From Agrobacterium arsenijevicii (lineage in GTDB: Bacteria > Pseudomonadota > Alphaproteobacteria > Rhizobiales > Rhizobiaceae), in assembly GCA_000949895.1 (NCBI GenBank), contig JWIT01000003.1, forward strand, positions 1-64,000: a stretch of 64,000 nt of DNA, given 5' to 3'. The notes beneath the pieces are model-generated. The model ran no database searches, was not told the origin of the DNA, and was given only the letters and a program-made list of their open reading frames with translations. The position numbers and the translations under genes were made by a program. This document shows, piece by piece, positions 37,381 to 47,344 of the stretch (position 1 is its first letter; each line of letters begins with the position of its first letter).

Positions 37381-38328
37381 TCAGGTGTTGACGATCTGCG
37401 CCTTCTTGCGCAACTCATCCATATACTTCTTTTCGTTCGGGTTTTCGCCACCCTTGGCCTTCATCAGGTCTTCGGACTTGAACACCATTTCCGCTGCGTA
37501 GTCGTCCGAAACCTGACGCTGCTTGCAGATCGCCAGATATTCGACGCCCTTGTCGGTTACACGCGTACCGGTGGTGCCGCCTTCCTTGGTCTTTTCCACC
37601 AACGCCTTCCAGTCTTCCGGCAGCTCGGGCGCCAGAATCCGTCCGAGATCCTTGATCGCCACGTCCCGCATGGTTGCGGCAAAGGTCATGGCCTGATCGC
37701 AACCGGGATAGCGCTTGCGCGAGGCTTCAGCCTCGGCCTTGCGCTTGCCGGTGATGGCGTTGCGTTTTGATTCAGGGATGACGAAGATCACCTGTTGCAG
37801 GAAATATTCCGTCGTGACCGGCTTGTCGCCACGTTCCTTCAGGCGGGTGACGAGGTCCTGATTGGACATCTTGCCACGCGCGCCATAACGGGCGTTGACC
37901 AGGCGCGGCCAGCTCATCTGCACGGCGATGAAGGATTTGAAATGCTCCGCACCGACGCCGGCCTTGGCAAGGATCTGCGTCAGCTGGTCCGGCTTCATCT
38001 TGTTGTTGGCAGCAAAGCGCGCAAAAGCCGCATCAACCTCTTCGGTACTGACGGACATCTTCACGCGGCCGATTTCTTCGCGTTTCAGCGCCTCATCAAC
38101 CAGCTGCTCGCGCGCCTTTTCGGCGAGATTGCCGGACTGGCGCTGCAACTTCAGAAAGGCGACACGCTTTGCAATATCGTCATTGGTGATAGGGGTCTTG
38201 TTGACGACGATCTTGACCGTGCTGTCGGCGAAGGCCTGGCCGGTATAGGGTAAAACAGCCATGGGAACGGCAAATATCGCAAAGGCGAATGCAGCGCCAC
38301 GCAAAGCCGTCTTTCCGAAATTCATCAT
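37381..38328 (-). CDS. SurA-like periplasmic chaperone
   Basis: 315 residues. A signal peptide ([20 protein letters not shown] ... GQAFA-DS) is followed by the SurA N-terminal domain ([33 protein letters not shown]). The following region ([14 protein letters not shown] ... [13 protein letters not shown]) looks like one degenerate parvulin-type unit, shorter than E. coli SurA with its two PPIase domains. Likely escorts outer-membrane proteins such as the LptD encoded just upstream. The 300-nt gap to lptD contains that gene's terminator. Confidence 0.85.
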   Translation of the reverse strand: MMNFGKTALRGAAFAFAIFAVPMAVLPYTGQAFADSTVKIVVNKTPITNDDIAKRVAFLKLQRQSGNLAEKAREQLVDEALKREEIGRVKMSVSTEEVDAAFARFAANNKMKPDQLTQILAKAGVGAEHFKSFIAVQMSWPRLVNARYGARGKMSNQDLVTRLKERGDKPVTTEYFLQQVIFVIPESKRNAITGKRKAEAEASRKRYPGCDQAMTFAATMRDVAIKDLGRILAPELPEDWKALVEKTKEGGTTGTRVTDKGVEYLAICKQRQVSDDYAAEMVFKSEDLMKAKGGENPNEKKYMDELRKKAQIVNT

Positions 38329-38587
38329 ATCCTTCTCCCTTTCGTCGGGCGGGGTTCTGTTCCCCGTCCCGCCAATCTGTTCTGTCGGCCAATGGGGGAA
38401 TATTCCTTAACCCCGGCGTTTCAGATCTGCACCTGTGCACCCGCACCGCGAATTTGCTACGTATATATCATCGCGATCCGTAAAACGGCAATGCGTCGGT
38501 TTGTTGAAAGAAACCCCGATGGTCCTATAGCGGACCGACACTGGCGTGTTGTTGCGGCAAAACCGTGACTTTTACTGACTGGGCAGC

Positions 38588-38624
38588 AAAAAGGCAGGCC
38601 ACGATGCTACGTGGCCTGCCTTTA
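38588..38624 (-). terminator. Terminator of the lptF-lptG-lptD unit
   Basis: AAAGGCAGGCCACG / CGTGGCCTGCCTTT hairpin just past the lptD stop, followed on the minus strand by TTTTTGCTG. It separates lptFGD from the surA-like-pdxA-rsmA genes downstream, so those probably have another promoter in the 38.33-38.58 kb gap. Confidence 0.85.
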
Positions 38625-38627
38625 AAC

Positions 38628-41009
38628 TCAGTAATTGTTCGGTTTCCAGCCGATATCCATATCGGACCAGTCCTGGTTTGCGGAACCGACGCTGATATCG
38701 CCGAGCGTACGGAACGCCAGCCGGGCATTGATCGACCAGTCATTGGCGGCCTGCCGGCTGGAATTGATATTGCCCTCATCGGAATAGCTGACCGTGAAGA
38801 TCGTGCATTCATCCTGATAGAGAATGCCGATACGGCGCTCGGCAGCAAATTTTCCGTTCAGATCGTAATTGATCGAACCGAACAGCGACCAGTTGTCGTC
38901 CATGCGCAACGTACCGGAGGCCTGAACGATATCGCGATCTTCATTGTAGCCGTACTGCGGCTGCGCCTTGACCTGCGTATAGCTGAGCTTGCCGGTGACG
39001 CGGCGGTCCGAATAGCTGACGCCCGTCTCCGAACGGTTGATCTCGAGATTGTCCTTGTCGAAGCGCAGGCTCGACGACAGCGAAAGGCCGATCGGCGCAT
39101 CGAAGGCAGCCATGGCGACGTAGTCCGATCGATCGGATTCGAGACCGGAATTGGCACCGGCATTGACGAGATCATAGGAGGCGAAGGAATTGTCGCCCGC
39201 CAGATGGAAAGACTGGCCGGCAATGGCGCGAATGCCGTAGCCATTGTCGAACGTGCCGTTGTAGCGGAAACCAATATTTGCACGCGTGCCGCCTTCGATC
39301 CGGTCGAAACCGGAGAACTTGTCACGCTCGAACAGGTTGGTCGCATCGAACACGAAAGCCTGCGCATCCTCGTTGGGGAAGCGGCCAGCATATTGTTCGT
39401 TCGGACGTACGAAAATCTGCGCAATCGGCTCAATCACGTGGTTGCTGTTAAGCGCCGTGAAGAGCCAGGGGTAACGCAGTTCTAGACCGCCGGTGACCAT
39501 GCCGCGCAACGCCGCGTCGTCCTGCATCATGCCCTGATAGGCATAGGACGTGCCACCCGATGTAAAGCTTGCCGCAGACATATCCGTCCACAGCGCATCG
39601 CCGCGGGCGGCAAGGATTGGCGTGATTTGCAGGCCGCTATCCATCGTGAAGGTGCGCTTCCACTCGGCTTCGGTGGAAAGACGTGTATAGTTTCCTTCAA
39701 GCCCGTTGAACCGCGAATAGCCTCCAAGCGCGTAGGCATCCTGTTTCTGGCGGGTGATGCTGGTCAGGTTGGTGGTCAGCGAAAGTTCGCCGCCATAGAT
39801 CGGATCCGGTACGAAATAACGGTAGTCGACAACCGGATGAACGATGGCCTGCTTGCGTTCGTTGGACTCGTTGTTGTCCGTATCCTGAACGTTGAAATAA
39901 TAGCCGCGGGCATCGAAGCTGTTCCGCTCGCCCGTGCCAGTCAAATAGATCTGATTGGTCTGGACGTCGTTCTTGTAACCCTTCAGCCCGTAGGTGCGCG
40001 AAAAGTTGTTGTCGGTTTGCACCATGGCATCCCAGCCGAACGCCCAGCGCGGATTGATGGTGAAGTTGCCCTTGCTTGCAATCATGCCGCGATTGTCGTT
40101 AAGGGCGTCACTGGTTCCAGCCGTAAACGTATCGGACTTCAGCTGGCTGATGCCAGCGATGGTCACGGTATGCATGCCGGTTTCGAAACGCTGGCGCAGT
40201 TCCGCCTGCAGAAGCAGACCCTGCGTCGTGTAATAGGTCGGGGTAACGGTCACATCCGAAGTGTCGGAAAGGACCTGGAAATAGGGCACGCCGATGCCAA
40301 AACCGAGATTGTCGGTAATGCTCATCTGCGGGAACAGGAAACCCGACTTCCGCTTCACCGTATTGTCCGGAACCGTCAGGAACGGCACATAGGCGATCGA
40401 ATGGCCGAAAAGCTGCAAGCGGGCTTTTTCAAGCCTGATCGTATGGGTCTTTCCGTCCTGAATGACGCGCTCCGCCTTGACTTGCCAAAGCGGTGCCTTT
40501 TCGGGGCGCTCGGCGCAGGGCAAACAGGCGGTATAGACGCCGTTATTGAGGACCATCCGGTCGCCTTCGAGCCGTTCGGCGCTTTCACCCGCGATACGGG
40601 TATTGTCCGGGGTCTCGACGCGCAGCGCATTGACGAAGCCCTGACCGAAATCGTCAGTGACGTCCATCTCGTCAGCATAGATCTTGTTGCCGCCTGGCTC
40701 AATCAGCTCGATATTGCCATGCGCGATCACGCGGCCGGTCTGCTGATTGTATTCCACTTGCTGGGCCACCATGCGGTAGCCAGAATAATGCATGCGAACC
40801 ACGCCCTTCGCGATGACACGCTGGGCATCGCGATTATAGGTCAGTTCATTTGCTGTAAGCAGGAGTTTCGAATCGTCTTGGCTTCCGGGCGCGAGCAAGC
40901 CATCCTGGCCGAAAGCGACCGGGCTGGATGCCAAATACGCGCACACAGCGGCACCTGTCAGAAGGGCCGTCCAAAGCCGCCTGATATTCCCGCGGTCATA
41001 TACCGCCAC
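38628..41009 (-). CDS. lptD: LPS-assembly outer-membrane protein LptD
   Basis: 793 residues, GTG start touching the lptG stop. Signal peptide (WTALLTGAAVCAYLASSPVAFG), then the OstA/LptA-like beta-jellyroll (LLTANELTYNRDAQRVIAKG ... DEMDVTDDFGQGFVNAL), then a large beta-barrel with the family block KRKSGFLFPQMSITDNLGFG, ending in an aromatic residue (Tyr) as barrels do. CLPC in the jellyroll region supplies cysteines for the maturation disulfides. It inserts LPS into the outer leaflet with LptE. Confidence 0.95.
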   Translation of the reverse strand: MAVYDRGNIRRLWTALLTGAAVCAYLASSPVAFGQDGLLAPGSQDDSKLLLTANELTYNRDAQRVIAKGVVRMHYSGYRMVAQQVEYNQQTGRVIAHGNIELIEPGGNKIYADEMDVTDDFGQGFVNALRVETPDNTRIAGESAERLEGDRMVLNNGVYTACLPCAERPEKAPLWQVKAERVIQDGKTHTIRLEKARLQLFGHSIAYVPFLTVPDNTVKRKSGFLFPQMSITDNLGFGIGVPYFQVLSDTSDVTVTPTYYTTQGLLLQAELRQRFETGMHTVTIAGISQLKSDTFTAGTSDALNDNRGMIASKGNFTINPRWAFGWDAMVQTDNNFSRTYGLKGYKNDVQTNQIYLTGTGERNSFDARGYYFNVQDTDNNESNERKQAIVHPVVDYRYFVPDPIYGGELSLTTNLTSITRQKQDAYALGGYSRFNGLEGNYTRLSTEAEWKRTFTMDSGLQITPILAARGDALWTDMSAASFTSGGTSYAYQGMMQDDAALRGMVTGGLELRYPWLFTALNSNHVIEPIAQIFVRPNEQYAGRFPNEDAQAFVFDATNLFERDKFSGFDRIEGGTRANIGFRYNGTFDNGYGIRAIAGQSFHLAGDNSFASYDLVNAGANSGLESDRSDYVAMAAFDAPIGLSLSSSLRFDKDNLEINRSETGVSYSDRRVTGKLSYTQVKAQPQYGYNEDRDIVQASGTLRMDDNWSLFGSINYDLNGKFAAERRIGILYQDECTIFTVSYSDEGNINSSRQAANDWSINARLAFRTLGDISVGSANQDWSDMDIGWKPNNY

Positions 41010-42097
41010 TAGCCGTCCTCCTGATGAAGCAGAATGGTTGCCCCCAAAGCCAACGCCACGACGACTGGAACCCAGACCGCGACGGTGGGAGGGACAACAC
41101 CACCACTCCCGAATGCCCTTACGAGCACGGTTACTACATAAAGCACGAAGCCGGAAACGATTCCACCCAGAATCACGGAGCGCGACTGGGCGAAGCGGCT
41201 GAACTTTAATGAAACGGTCGCGGCAATCAAGGTCATCGCAACCAGAAGCAGGGGCGTCGATAGCAGGAAATGATACTGCGTCTCAAGCGCTTTTGAAGAC
41301 AGTCCAAAAGACTTTGCAACTTCGATCTTGTGAGAAAGATCAAAGAAAGCAACGGTTTCCGTCTGCGTCATACGTTCCTGAACGAATTCCCGTCTCAGAT
41401 TGGTACTGATCCGGGTGCTCTCTTGTCGAACTGGCACATAGCCGGCGCGGGTTTCTGTCACGCCGTTAAGAAGCCAGTAACCATCTTCCAACTTTGCCGA
41501 CTTAGCATCCTGCCGCGAGACGATGTTGCCGCCCTTGTCGAGGTGGATCAGAACCACGTCGAGAAGCATCGTTCCGTTGTCTTCGAAGCTCTTGGCACCG
41601 ATGATCGTATCCTGGCCGCCGCTTGACTGACGCATCCACGGAATGATGTCCTGCTGGCGGCCGCCGCTACCTTCGTTGCGCCAGCCCGCTTCCATCGACA
41701 GCGACCGGTTCTGGCCCCATGCGGCGATTGGGTTGAGGACCACGACGGACAGGATACCGAGAATGACCGATCCGAAGACGAAGGGAAGGATGAATTGCCA
41801 GGCGGAAACGCCCGCCGCGCGTGTGACGACCAGCTCGTAGCGCCGGTTGAGCGAGATCAGCGTCGTCATGCCGACGAAGAGGGCGATGAAGGGAACGGTC
41901 TGCTGCAGGATCAGCGGCAGGCGAAGCGCGGTGAGGCCAAGTGCGCCCGGCACCGAATAGCCCGGCACGCCAGACATGCGCCGTGCCGTTTCGCTGAAAT
42001 CAGCAAGATAGATGATCGACGACACACCGAGCAGGAACCAGATGGCCGTGATCAGATATCGTTTGAGGAAATACCGGGCGAGGGTGTTGAAAATCAT
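41009..42097 (-). CDS. lptG: LPS export ABC permease LptG
   Basis: 362 residues. YjgP/YjgQ family: LARYFLKRYLITAIWFLLGVSS at the N-terminus, then RRYELVVTRAAGVSAWQFILPFVFGS (coupling helix region), a periplasmic beta-jellyroll (TMLLDVVLIHLDKGGNIVSR), and three C-terminal helices. With LptF and LptB it extracts LPS from the inner membrane. It overlaps lptF by ATGA at its start and lptD by one base at its end. Confidence 0.94.
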   Translation of the reverse strand: MIFNTLARYFLKRYLITAIWFLLGVSSIIYLADFSETARRMSGVPGYSVPGALGLTALRLPLILQQTVPFIALFVGMTTLISLNRRYELVVTRAAGVSAWQFILPFVFGSVILGILSVVVLNPIAAWGQNRSLSMEAGWRNEGSGGRQQDIIPWMRQSSGGQDTIIGAKSFEDNGTMLLDVVLIHLDKGGNIVSRQDAKSAKLEDGYWLLNGVTETRAGYVPVRQESTRISTNLRREFVQERMTQTETVAFFDLSHKIEVAKSFGLSSKALETQYHFLLSTPLLLVAMTLIAATVSLKFSRFAQSRSVILGGIVSGFVLYVVTVLVRAFGSGGVVPPTVAVWVPVVVALALGATILLHQEDG

Positions 42098-43263
42098 GCG
42101 TTGCCGCTCCCGGAGCTTCGCGCCAGCCGGCTGGAGAAAAGACGGCGCAGACGGCCCACCGCATCCACGATGACCTTCGGCATTCTCGGCTTGTGGCCCG
42201 TAATGAGAACGAAGGCGGCTGCGGCGCCGCTGAGACCCGGCACGGCATAGACCAGCGGAATGAACGCTGCGCTCTGCTTGACCTGATTGGTGACGTAAAA
42301 ACCGAGCCAGCGCAGCATGAAGGCTGTCACCAGCGCAGCGACCATCGGATGCATGCGTGCTTCACGATGGGAGCGCGCATCGGCGGCGATGACCAGTGAG
42401 ATCAGCGCGAAGGCGAAGGCGAACATCCAGTCCGAAAGGCGCTTGTGCAGCTCGCTGCGGAAGCTTTCCGGCGAGCGCTTGTAGCTTGCATTGTTCTCGT
42501 CGGGCGAGAGGAGGAAACCGAGGCTCGCATCGCCCGGGGAAAGCGACGGTTCGGAAGCCTGTTTTTCCGACATGGTCGAAAGGTCGAAAGCATAGGACAG
42601 GAACTTGACGATGGAGACCTTACCATCAGGCGTCTTCTGCTGGACTTCGCCATCGCGCATGGTCAGCGACGTGCCGCTTTCATCGATCATGCCTTCCTTG
42701 GCGTAATAGATGAGATCGAAATTCGGATCGCGGCGGTCGGCGACGAACAGGCCCTTGAGGATACGGCCCTGACGCTGGGCGATCTGCACGTAGAGGCCGT
42801 CCTGAATGGCGCGGAAGGTCTTTTCCTCGATCACCGAGGACAGGAGATCGGCATAGGCAGCCGCCACCATCTGCCGGGCCGAGTTTCGGGCAGGCGGCTC
42901 GATGAAGTTGGTAATGGTGAAGGAAAGCGCGCTTAGAACGGCGGCCAGAATGATAACCGGGCGAAACATGATCGAACGCGGCGCTCCGGCCGCATCGATG
43001 ATGGCAAGCTCGGAATCGTTGTTCATCGCCGTGAACGTCTGGGTAATGCCGATGACGAGGGCGAAGGGCAGGACGACGGGAATCAGCGTCGGCAGAATCA
43101 TCGTCGCGAGCGCCATGAAGGAGCCCATCGACTGGCCGGTATCGGTGACGAGGTTGATTCTCTGGAGAACCTGGATGGTCCAGATGATGGCCAGCACCGG
43201 CAGCAGCGCGACCAGAAACATCTGCGTTGTCCGTCGCAGGATATAGTTCTCGAGAAGCTTCAT
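42094..43263 (-). CDS. lptF: LPS export ABC permease LptF
   Basis: 389 residues. YjgP family: LLENYILRRTTQMFLVALLPVLA, then NDSELAIIDAAGAPRSIMFRPVII for the coupling region, a periplasmic jellyroll (MIDESGTSLTMRDGEVQQKT) and three C-terminal helices. First gene of lptF-lptG-lptD. Divergent from pepA; the 313-nt gap between the two ATGs should hold both promoters and contains no gene. Confidence 0.94.
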   Translation of the reverse strand: MKLLENYILRRTTQMFLVALLPVLAIIWTIQVLQRINLVTDTGQSMGSFMALATMILPTLIPVVLPFALVIGITQTFTAMNNDSELAIIDAAGAPRSIMFRPVIILAAVLSALSFTITNFIEPPARNSARQMVAAAYADLLSSVIEEKTFRAIQDGLYVQIAQRQGRILKGLFVADRRDPNFDLIYYAKEGMIDESGTSLTMRDGEVQQKTPDGKVSIVKFLSYAFDLSTMSEKQASEPSLSPGDASLGFLLSPDENNASYKRSPESFRSELHKRLSDWMFAFAFALISLVIAADARSHREARMHPMVAALVTAFMLRWLGFYVTNQVKQSAAFIPLVYAVPGLSGAAAAFVLITGHKPRMPKVIVDAVGRLRRLFSSRLARSSGSGNA

Positions 43264-43576
43264 ACTGCCCTTGTCGACATTGTTTTTCTGCGCGATCGCC
43301 CGCCGGATTTCCGCCTATCTAATCGCATCGTTTGCAATTGGCTATTCCGGCATGCTCACAAATATGTTTTGCACGATGATTTTTCCACCGCCTGTGTCTT
43401 TTTGTGGAACAAGCTGTCGGTTTCATGACGTGATCGGCCATTCCACAAAAATGCCTTTCCTTTAGCGAATGTCGGCCTTTAAAGAGTGCAGCCTTTAAAA
43501 ATGCAGGGTTGCGCCGGGGGCCGAAAAGGCCATGATCGGGCGCACCATGCAAGTTATCCACGAAGAGCAGGAAAAC
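43264..43576. promoter_or_regulatory. Divergent promoter region lptF / pepA
   Basis: 313 nt without a gene. The middle (43320-43400) is markedly richer in A/T than the flanks and is the likely site of both promoters. I could not assign -35/-10 boxes with confidence. Confidence 0.4.
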
Positions 43577-45073
43577 ATGTCCGCCAAATTCGATATTTCT
43601 TTCGCCAATTCCGCCTCGCTTGAAAATGCCCTTGCCGTTGTGCTGCAAGCCTCGGGTGAGGCACAGGCCGTTGTTGCCGGCGCATCGGAGGCCGATCCGG
43701 GCGGCGTGCTTGAACGGGCGGCAAAGATTTCCGGCTTTTCCGCAAAGTCCATGGCGACGCTCGACGTGATCGCGCCGCAGGGTTCGAGCGCCGACAGGCT
43801 GCTCGTCATCGGTCTCGGCAAGCCGGCGAAACTTACAGCCCACGACTGGCTGCGCGCCGGTGGCACTGCCGCTGCCAACTTCAAAAAAGCGGACAAGGTC
43901 GTTGTTTATCTCGATGCTCCGGGCGTTGACGTCGGTGCGCAGGCGGCTGCGGATTTCGCGCTTGGCATTCTGCTGCGCGCCTATAGCTTCGATGCCTACA
44001 AGACCAAGAAGAAATCCGATGACGAAAAGTCGCCGAAGAAAGTGGAAGTCGTGATCGTCACGGCGGCCCATCAGGAAGCGGAAAAGGCCTTTGCCGTGTC
44101 CGAAGCCGTGGCGGGTGGCGTTATCCTGGCGCGCGATCTCGTCAACCTGCCGCCGAACGTTCTCGGCCCTGTCGAATTCGCCGAAAAGGCGGAAGAGCTG
44201 CGCAAGCTCGGTGTCGAGGTCGAAATCCTCGGTGAGAAGGACCTGAAGAAGCTCGGCATGAACGCGCTTCTCGGCGTGGCGCAGGGTTCGGCGCGTCCGC
44301 CCCGGCTTGCCGTGATGCAGTGGAATGGCGGCTCCAAGAAGGATGAGCCGATTGCCTTTGTCGGCAAAGGCGTCGTGTTCGATACCGGCGGCATTTCGCT
44401 GAAGCCCGGCCTCAACATGGAAGACATGAAGGGTGACATGGGCGGCGCTGCGGCCGTGACCGGCCTCATGCATACGCTTGCGGCCCGCAAGGCAAAGGCG
44501 AATGTCATCGGTGTCATCGGACTGGTGGAAAACATGCCTGATGGCAACGCCCAGCGCCCCGGCGACATCGTTACGTCCATGTCCGGCCAGACCATCGAAA
44601 TCATCAATACCGATGCCGAAGGCCGATTGGTGCTGGCAGATGCGCTCTGGTACACCAAGGAACGTTTCAGCCCGAAATTCATGATCAACCTCGCCACCTT
44701 GACGGGGGCGATCACGGTTGCGCTCGGCAATCTTCAGGCCGGTCTTTTCTGCAATGACGATGAACTGGCCGCGCGTCTTGCGCAGGCGGGTGACGTCACG
44801 GCTGAAAAGCTGTGGCGCATGCCTCTCGGCAAGGATTACGACAAGATCATCGATTCCAAGTTCGCCGACATGAAGAATAGCTCCGGCCGTCTGGCCGGCT
44901 CCGTCACCGCAGCGCAGTTCCTCAAGCGTTTCGTTGGCGAGACGCCCTGGGCGCATCTCGATATTGCCGGCACCGCCATGGGGTCGCCGATGACCGAGAT
45001 CAACCAGTCCTGGGGATCGGGTTACGGTGTGCGGCTGCTGAACGAGCTCGTTCGCGCCCATTACGAAGATTGA
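43577..45073 (+). CDS. pepA: Leucyl aminopeptidase (M17)
   Basis: 498 residues from the ATG at 43577 ([17 protein letters not shown]), with GCAGGAAAAC as ribosome site. M17 di-zinc peptidase: [17 protein letters not shown] (Lys and Asp ligands), [11 protein letters not shown], and the signature [14 protein letters not shown]. The C-terminal block [10 protein letters not shown] is also conserved. It removes N-terminal Leu and others; some PepA proteins also bind DNA. holC follows within 26 nt, a pairing conserved in many proteobacteria. Confidence 0.95.
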   Translation: MSAKFDISFANSASLENALAVVLQASGEAQAVVAGASEADPGGVLERAAKISGFSAKSMATLDVIAPQGSSADRLLVIGLGKPAKLTAHDWLRAGGTAAANFKKADKVVVYLDAPGVDVGAQAAADFALGILLRAYSFDAYKTKKKSDDEKSPKKVEVVIVTAAHQEAEKAFAVSEAVAGGVILARDLVNLPPNVLGPVEFAEKAEELRKLGVEVEILGEKDLKKLGMNALLGVAQGSARPPRLAVMQWNGGSKKDEPIAFVGKGVVFDTGGISLKPGLNMEDMKGDMGGAAAVTGLMHTLAARKAKANVIGVIGLVENMPDGNAQRPGDIVTSMSGQTIEIINTDAEGRLVLADALWYTKERFSPKFMINLATLTGAITVALGNLQAGLFCNDDELAARLAQAGDVTAEKLWRMPLGKDYDKIIDSKFADMKNSSGRLAGSVTAAQFLKRFVGETPWAHLDIAGTAMGSPMTEINQSWGSGYGVRLLNELVRAHYED

Positions 45074-45098
45074 CGTGACTGGAGCTGCAAGTCCGCAG

Positions 45099-45548
45099 AT
45101 GACTGAAATCCTGTTCTACCATCTGACGGAATCGAAGCTGGAGGATGCGTTGCCGCCTTTGCTCGAAAAATCGCTGGAACGCGGCTGGAAGGTCGCGATC
45201 CAGACGGTGGACGAGGAGCGTCGCGATTTCCTCGACACGCATCTGTGGACCTTTCGTGATGACAGTTTTCTGCCGCACGCCACGGACAGTTCTTCCGTGC
45301 CACAAAACCAGCCGATTCTCTTGACCGCGTCGGATGCAAACGCCAACGAGGCCAGTGTCCGCTTTCTGGTCGACGGTGCCGAACCGCCGGCGGTGGAGGG
45401 CTACGAGCGCATCGTGTTCATGTTCGATGGATACGATGCCTACCAGCTCGAAATGGCGCGGAATCACTGGAAAAGATTGAAGACCGAAGGTCACGCGCTG
45501 ACCTATTGGCAGCAATCGCCGGAAGGCCGCTGGCAGAAGAAGGCCTGA
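45099..45548 (+). CDS. holC: DNA polymerase III, chi subunit
   Basis: 149 residues from the ATG at 45099 (MTEILFYHLTESKLEDALPP); a GTG at 45075 is also open. HolC family blocks: LLEKSLERGWKVAIQT, LDTHLWTFRDDSFLPHA, QPILLT, and FMFDGYD. Chi links the clamp loader to single-strand-binding protein. A strong terminator follows the gene, so pepA-holC is a two-gene unit. Confidence 0.92.
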   Translation: MTEILFYHLTESKLEDALPPLLEKSLERGWKVAIQTVDEERRDFLDTHLWTFRDDSFLPHATDSSSVPQNQPILLTASDANANEASVRFLVDGAEPPAVEGYERIVFMFDGYDAYQLEMARNHWKRLKTEGHALTYWQQSPEGRWQKKA

Positions 45549-45598
45549 TCTCAGGCAAGGGGTCGATAGTGATTGTGGGCTAAGGCCCACACAAATAA

Positions 45599-45634
45599 GG
45601 GCGCGGCTGGTTCATCAGCCGCGCCCTTTTTGTT
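45599..45634 (+). terminator. Terminator of pepA-holC
   Basis: AGGGCGCGGCTG-GTTCAT-CAGCCGCGCCCT stem followed by TTTTTG. A smaller stem (TGTGGGC / GCCCACA) precedes it. On the other side the A/T tract also suits the convergent sugar dehydrogenase gene. Confidence 0.92.
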
Positions 45635-45658
45635 TCCACCGCGAAACGTCTCGGCGTC

Positions 45659-46585
45659 TCAGTCGTAGAAGGAATCCACGAATTTGTGGCGGCCGAGCAG
45701 GAAGGCATCGGCGACATGGGTCAGTGGCGCGAGATCAACGTCCGAGCGGCCGGCCTTGATGATTTCCGCAAAACGCTCGTAAAGTGCCGGATATTCCCGC
45801 TCCGGCGCCGACAGTGTCTGCTCGCCATTGATGGAGAGCTTCGCGCCGCCTTCCGAAAGCACCATCTGTCCGGCTGCCGTTTCGGCAACGATATCCCAGC
45901 TCTGCTTGCCGGTCTGGCGCCAGTCGAATTCGGCGTGCACGGGCATTTTCGTTACGTCGGAAAAATGCAGTTCGGCGGCGATCGGCGCATCGCGGTTTTC
46001 CGGGAACTCGAGCGTCGCCTTGGTCAGGAACAGCGCGCGGGGCAGGATATGGGTGATGATGGATAGCGCGTTGATACCGGGATCGAACACACCGAGACCG
46101 CCTGCCTGCCAGATCCATGCCTGGTTCGGGTGCCAGTGGCGCACATCCTCTTTCCAGATGACGTGTACGCTGTCGATCTTCGTCGAGGCGAGAAACGCCT
46201 TCGCCGCCTCGACGGCAGGCGCATAACGCGAGTGCCAGCTTGCAAACAGCGAAAGACCTTTCGAATCCGCGAGGCGAACGAGATCCTGAACTTCCGAAAG
46301 CGTCGCGCCCGGCGGCTTTTCGAGGAAAACGTGCTTGCCGGCATTCAGCGCCGCATAGGCAGCCTCGTAACGGTACTGCGGCGGCATGCACAGTGACACA
46401 GCTTCAATGTGCTGGACCGCCTCCAGCATGGTCTCGATGGTGCCATAAGAAGCGACGCCATCAACCGTGCCGTGGCGGCTGGCCGTGCAGATCAATTCAA
46501 AATCCGGATTGCCTGCGATGGCGGGAAGGTGCTGGTCGCGAACGATTTTGCCGACGCCGACGATGGCAAGCTTGGTGGCTGACAT
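45659..46585 (-). CDS. Gfo/Idh/MocA-type D-galactose / L-arabinose 1-dehydrogenase
   Basis: 308 residues. The N-terminal Rossmann start is IVGVGKIVRDQHLPAIA. Then HVFLEKPPGATLSE (catalytic Lys region), FASWHSRYAPAVE, WKEDVRHWHPNQAWIWQAGG and VFDPGINALSIITHILPR. These blocks closely follow the known L-arabinose/D-galactose 1-dehydrogenases of Azospirillum and pseudomonads, which start the oxidative, phosphate-free sugar route by making the lactone. No lactonase or dehydratase gene is adjacent. Single-gene unit, divergent from the EAL gene. Confidence 0.82.
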   Translation of the reverse strand: MSATKLAIVGVGKIVRDQHLPAIAGNPDFELICTASRHGTVDGVASYGTIETMLEAVQHIEAVSLCMPPQYRYEAAYAALNAGKHVFLEKPPGATLSEVQDLVRLADSKGLSLFASWHSRYAPAVEAAKAFLASTKIDSVHVIWKEDVRHWHPNQAWIWQAGGLGVFDPGINALSIITHILPRALFLTKATLEFPENRDAPIAAELHFSDVTKMPVHAEFDWRQTGKQSWDIVAETAAGQMVLSEGGAKLSINGEQTLSAPEREYPALYERFAEIIKAGRSDVDLAPLTHVADAFLLGRHKFVDSFYD

Positions 46586-47344
46586 GGAGTGGAACCCGTT
46601 TAAGTGATGCGTGGGATAAAGTGTGACTTTACCAGTTTTTTAGCAGAAACGCTCGAAGGAGCAAGGCGATCGTCCTTGCAGCTCCGGTCTTTTTTCCATG
46701 CGTAACGTTATAACAAGAAAAGTTGGTATGCGTATTTTATATCGCGTAATATTTGAAACATGAAAATATCTTCCCAAAATTAAAAGTGTTGATTTTTATA
46801 AACTGCTGGTTTTAAACTATGAATCTAAAGATATATATCAAAACATTGAAGTATAATTTTATATCGCAATTAATTGCAGATTCAATAGTAAAAGTATGAT
46901 AATTTACAGTGAAAATGTTCTGGCATCTAGAATTCGTTGGCAATTCAACGAAGGCAATTGTCAATTCAATACATACGGATTAATTTTGGTATCGTTCTCT
47001 ACACTCTGCCCCTGTTTGTCGACGTGAAATTGGTGCGGGAGATTATCTGGCTGGATTTAGTCGTCCGGTTGTTTGTTAGCGCTTCGCTTTGTTGCTTTAT
47101 TTTCCTGCTCGGCATTATGCGATACCGGCGGCGAGGGGGTGGTTTTGCCCGACCTCGCATCCTGTCAGCCGCTCGTTGTCGGGGCCTGTCCGGCGGATTT
47201 CACCGGGGCCGGGGCCGCGGGGGGGAACAGGCCGTCAGCAGCGGTTGGCGATATGTGCTGATTTTCCTGCGCATACGCGGGATTTGTGAAGGTCAAACGC
47301 CGGAACAACGGCGCCAGAATAAATAATGACCCGGGGGTTATCAG
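46586..47344. other. Long AT-rich gene-poor interval
   Basis: About 760 nt with no convincing gene. The part from roughly 46,690 to 46,930 is extremely A/T-rich compared with everything around it (runs such as AAAATTAAAAG and ATATATATCAAAAC). The right part (47,100-47,330) swings to G-rich repeats (GGGGCCGGGGCCG). It forms the upstream region of the EAL-HK-RR operon. A frame at 46937-47326 has no recognisable similarity. Confidence 0.6.

Noticed and set aside
39627..41012. 461-codon plus-strand frame opposite lptD
   Set aside because: Antisense shadow; lptD has signal peptide, jellyroll and barrel.
46937..47326. 129-codon frame before the EAL gene
   Set aside because: Begins in an AT-rich block and ends in Gly/Arg low complexity; no ribosome site of note and no known similarity.
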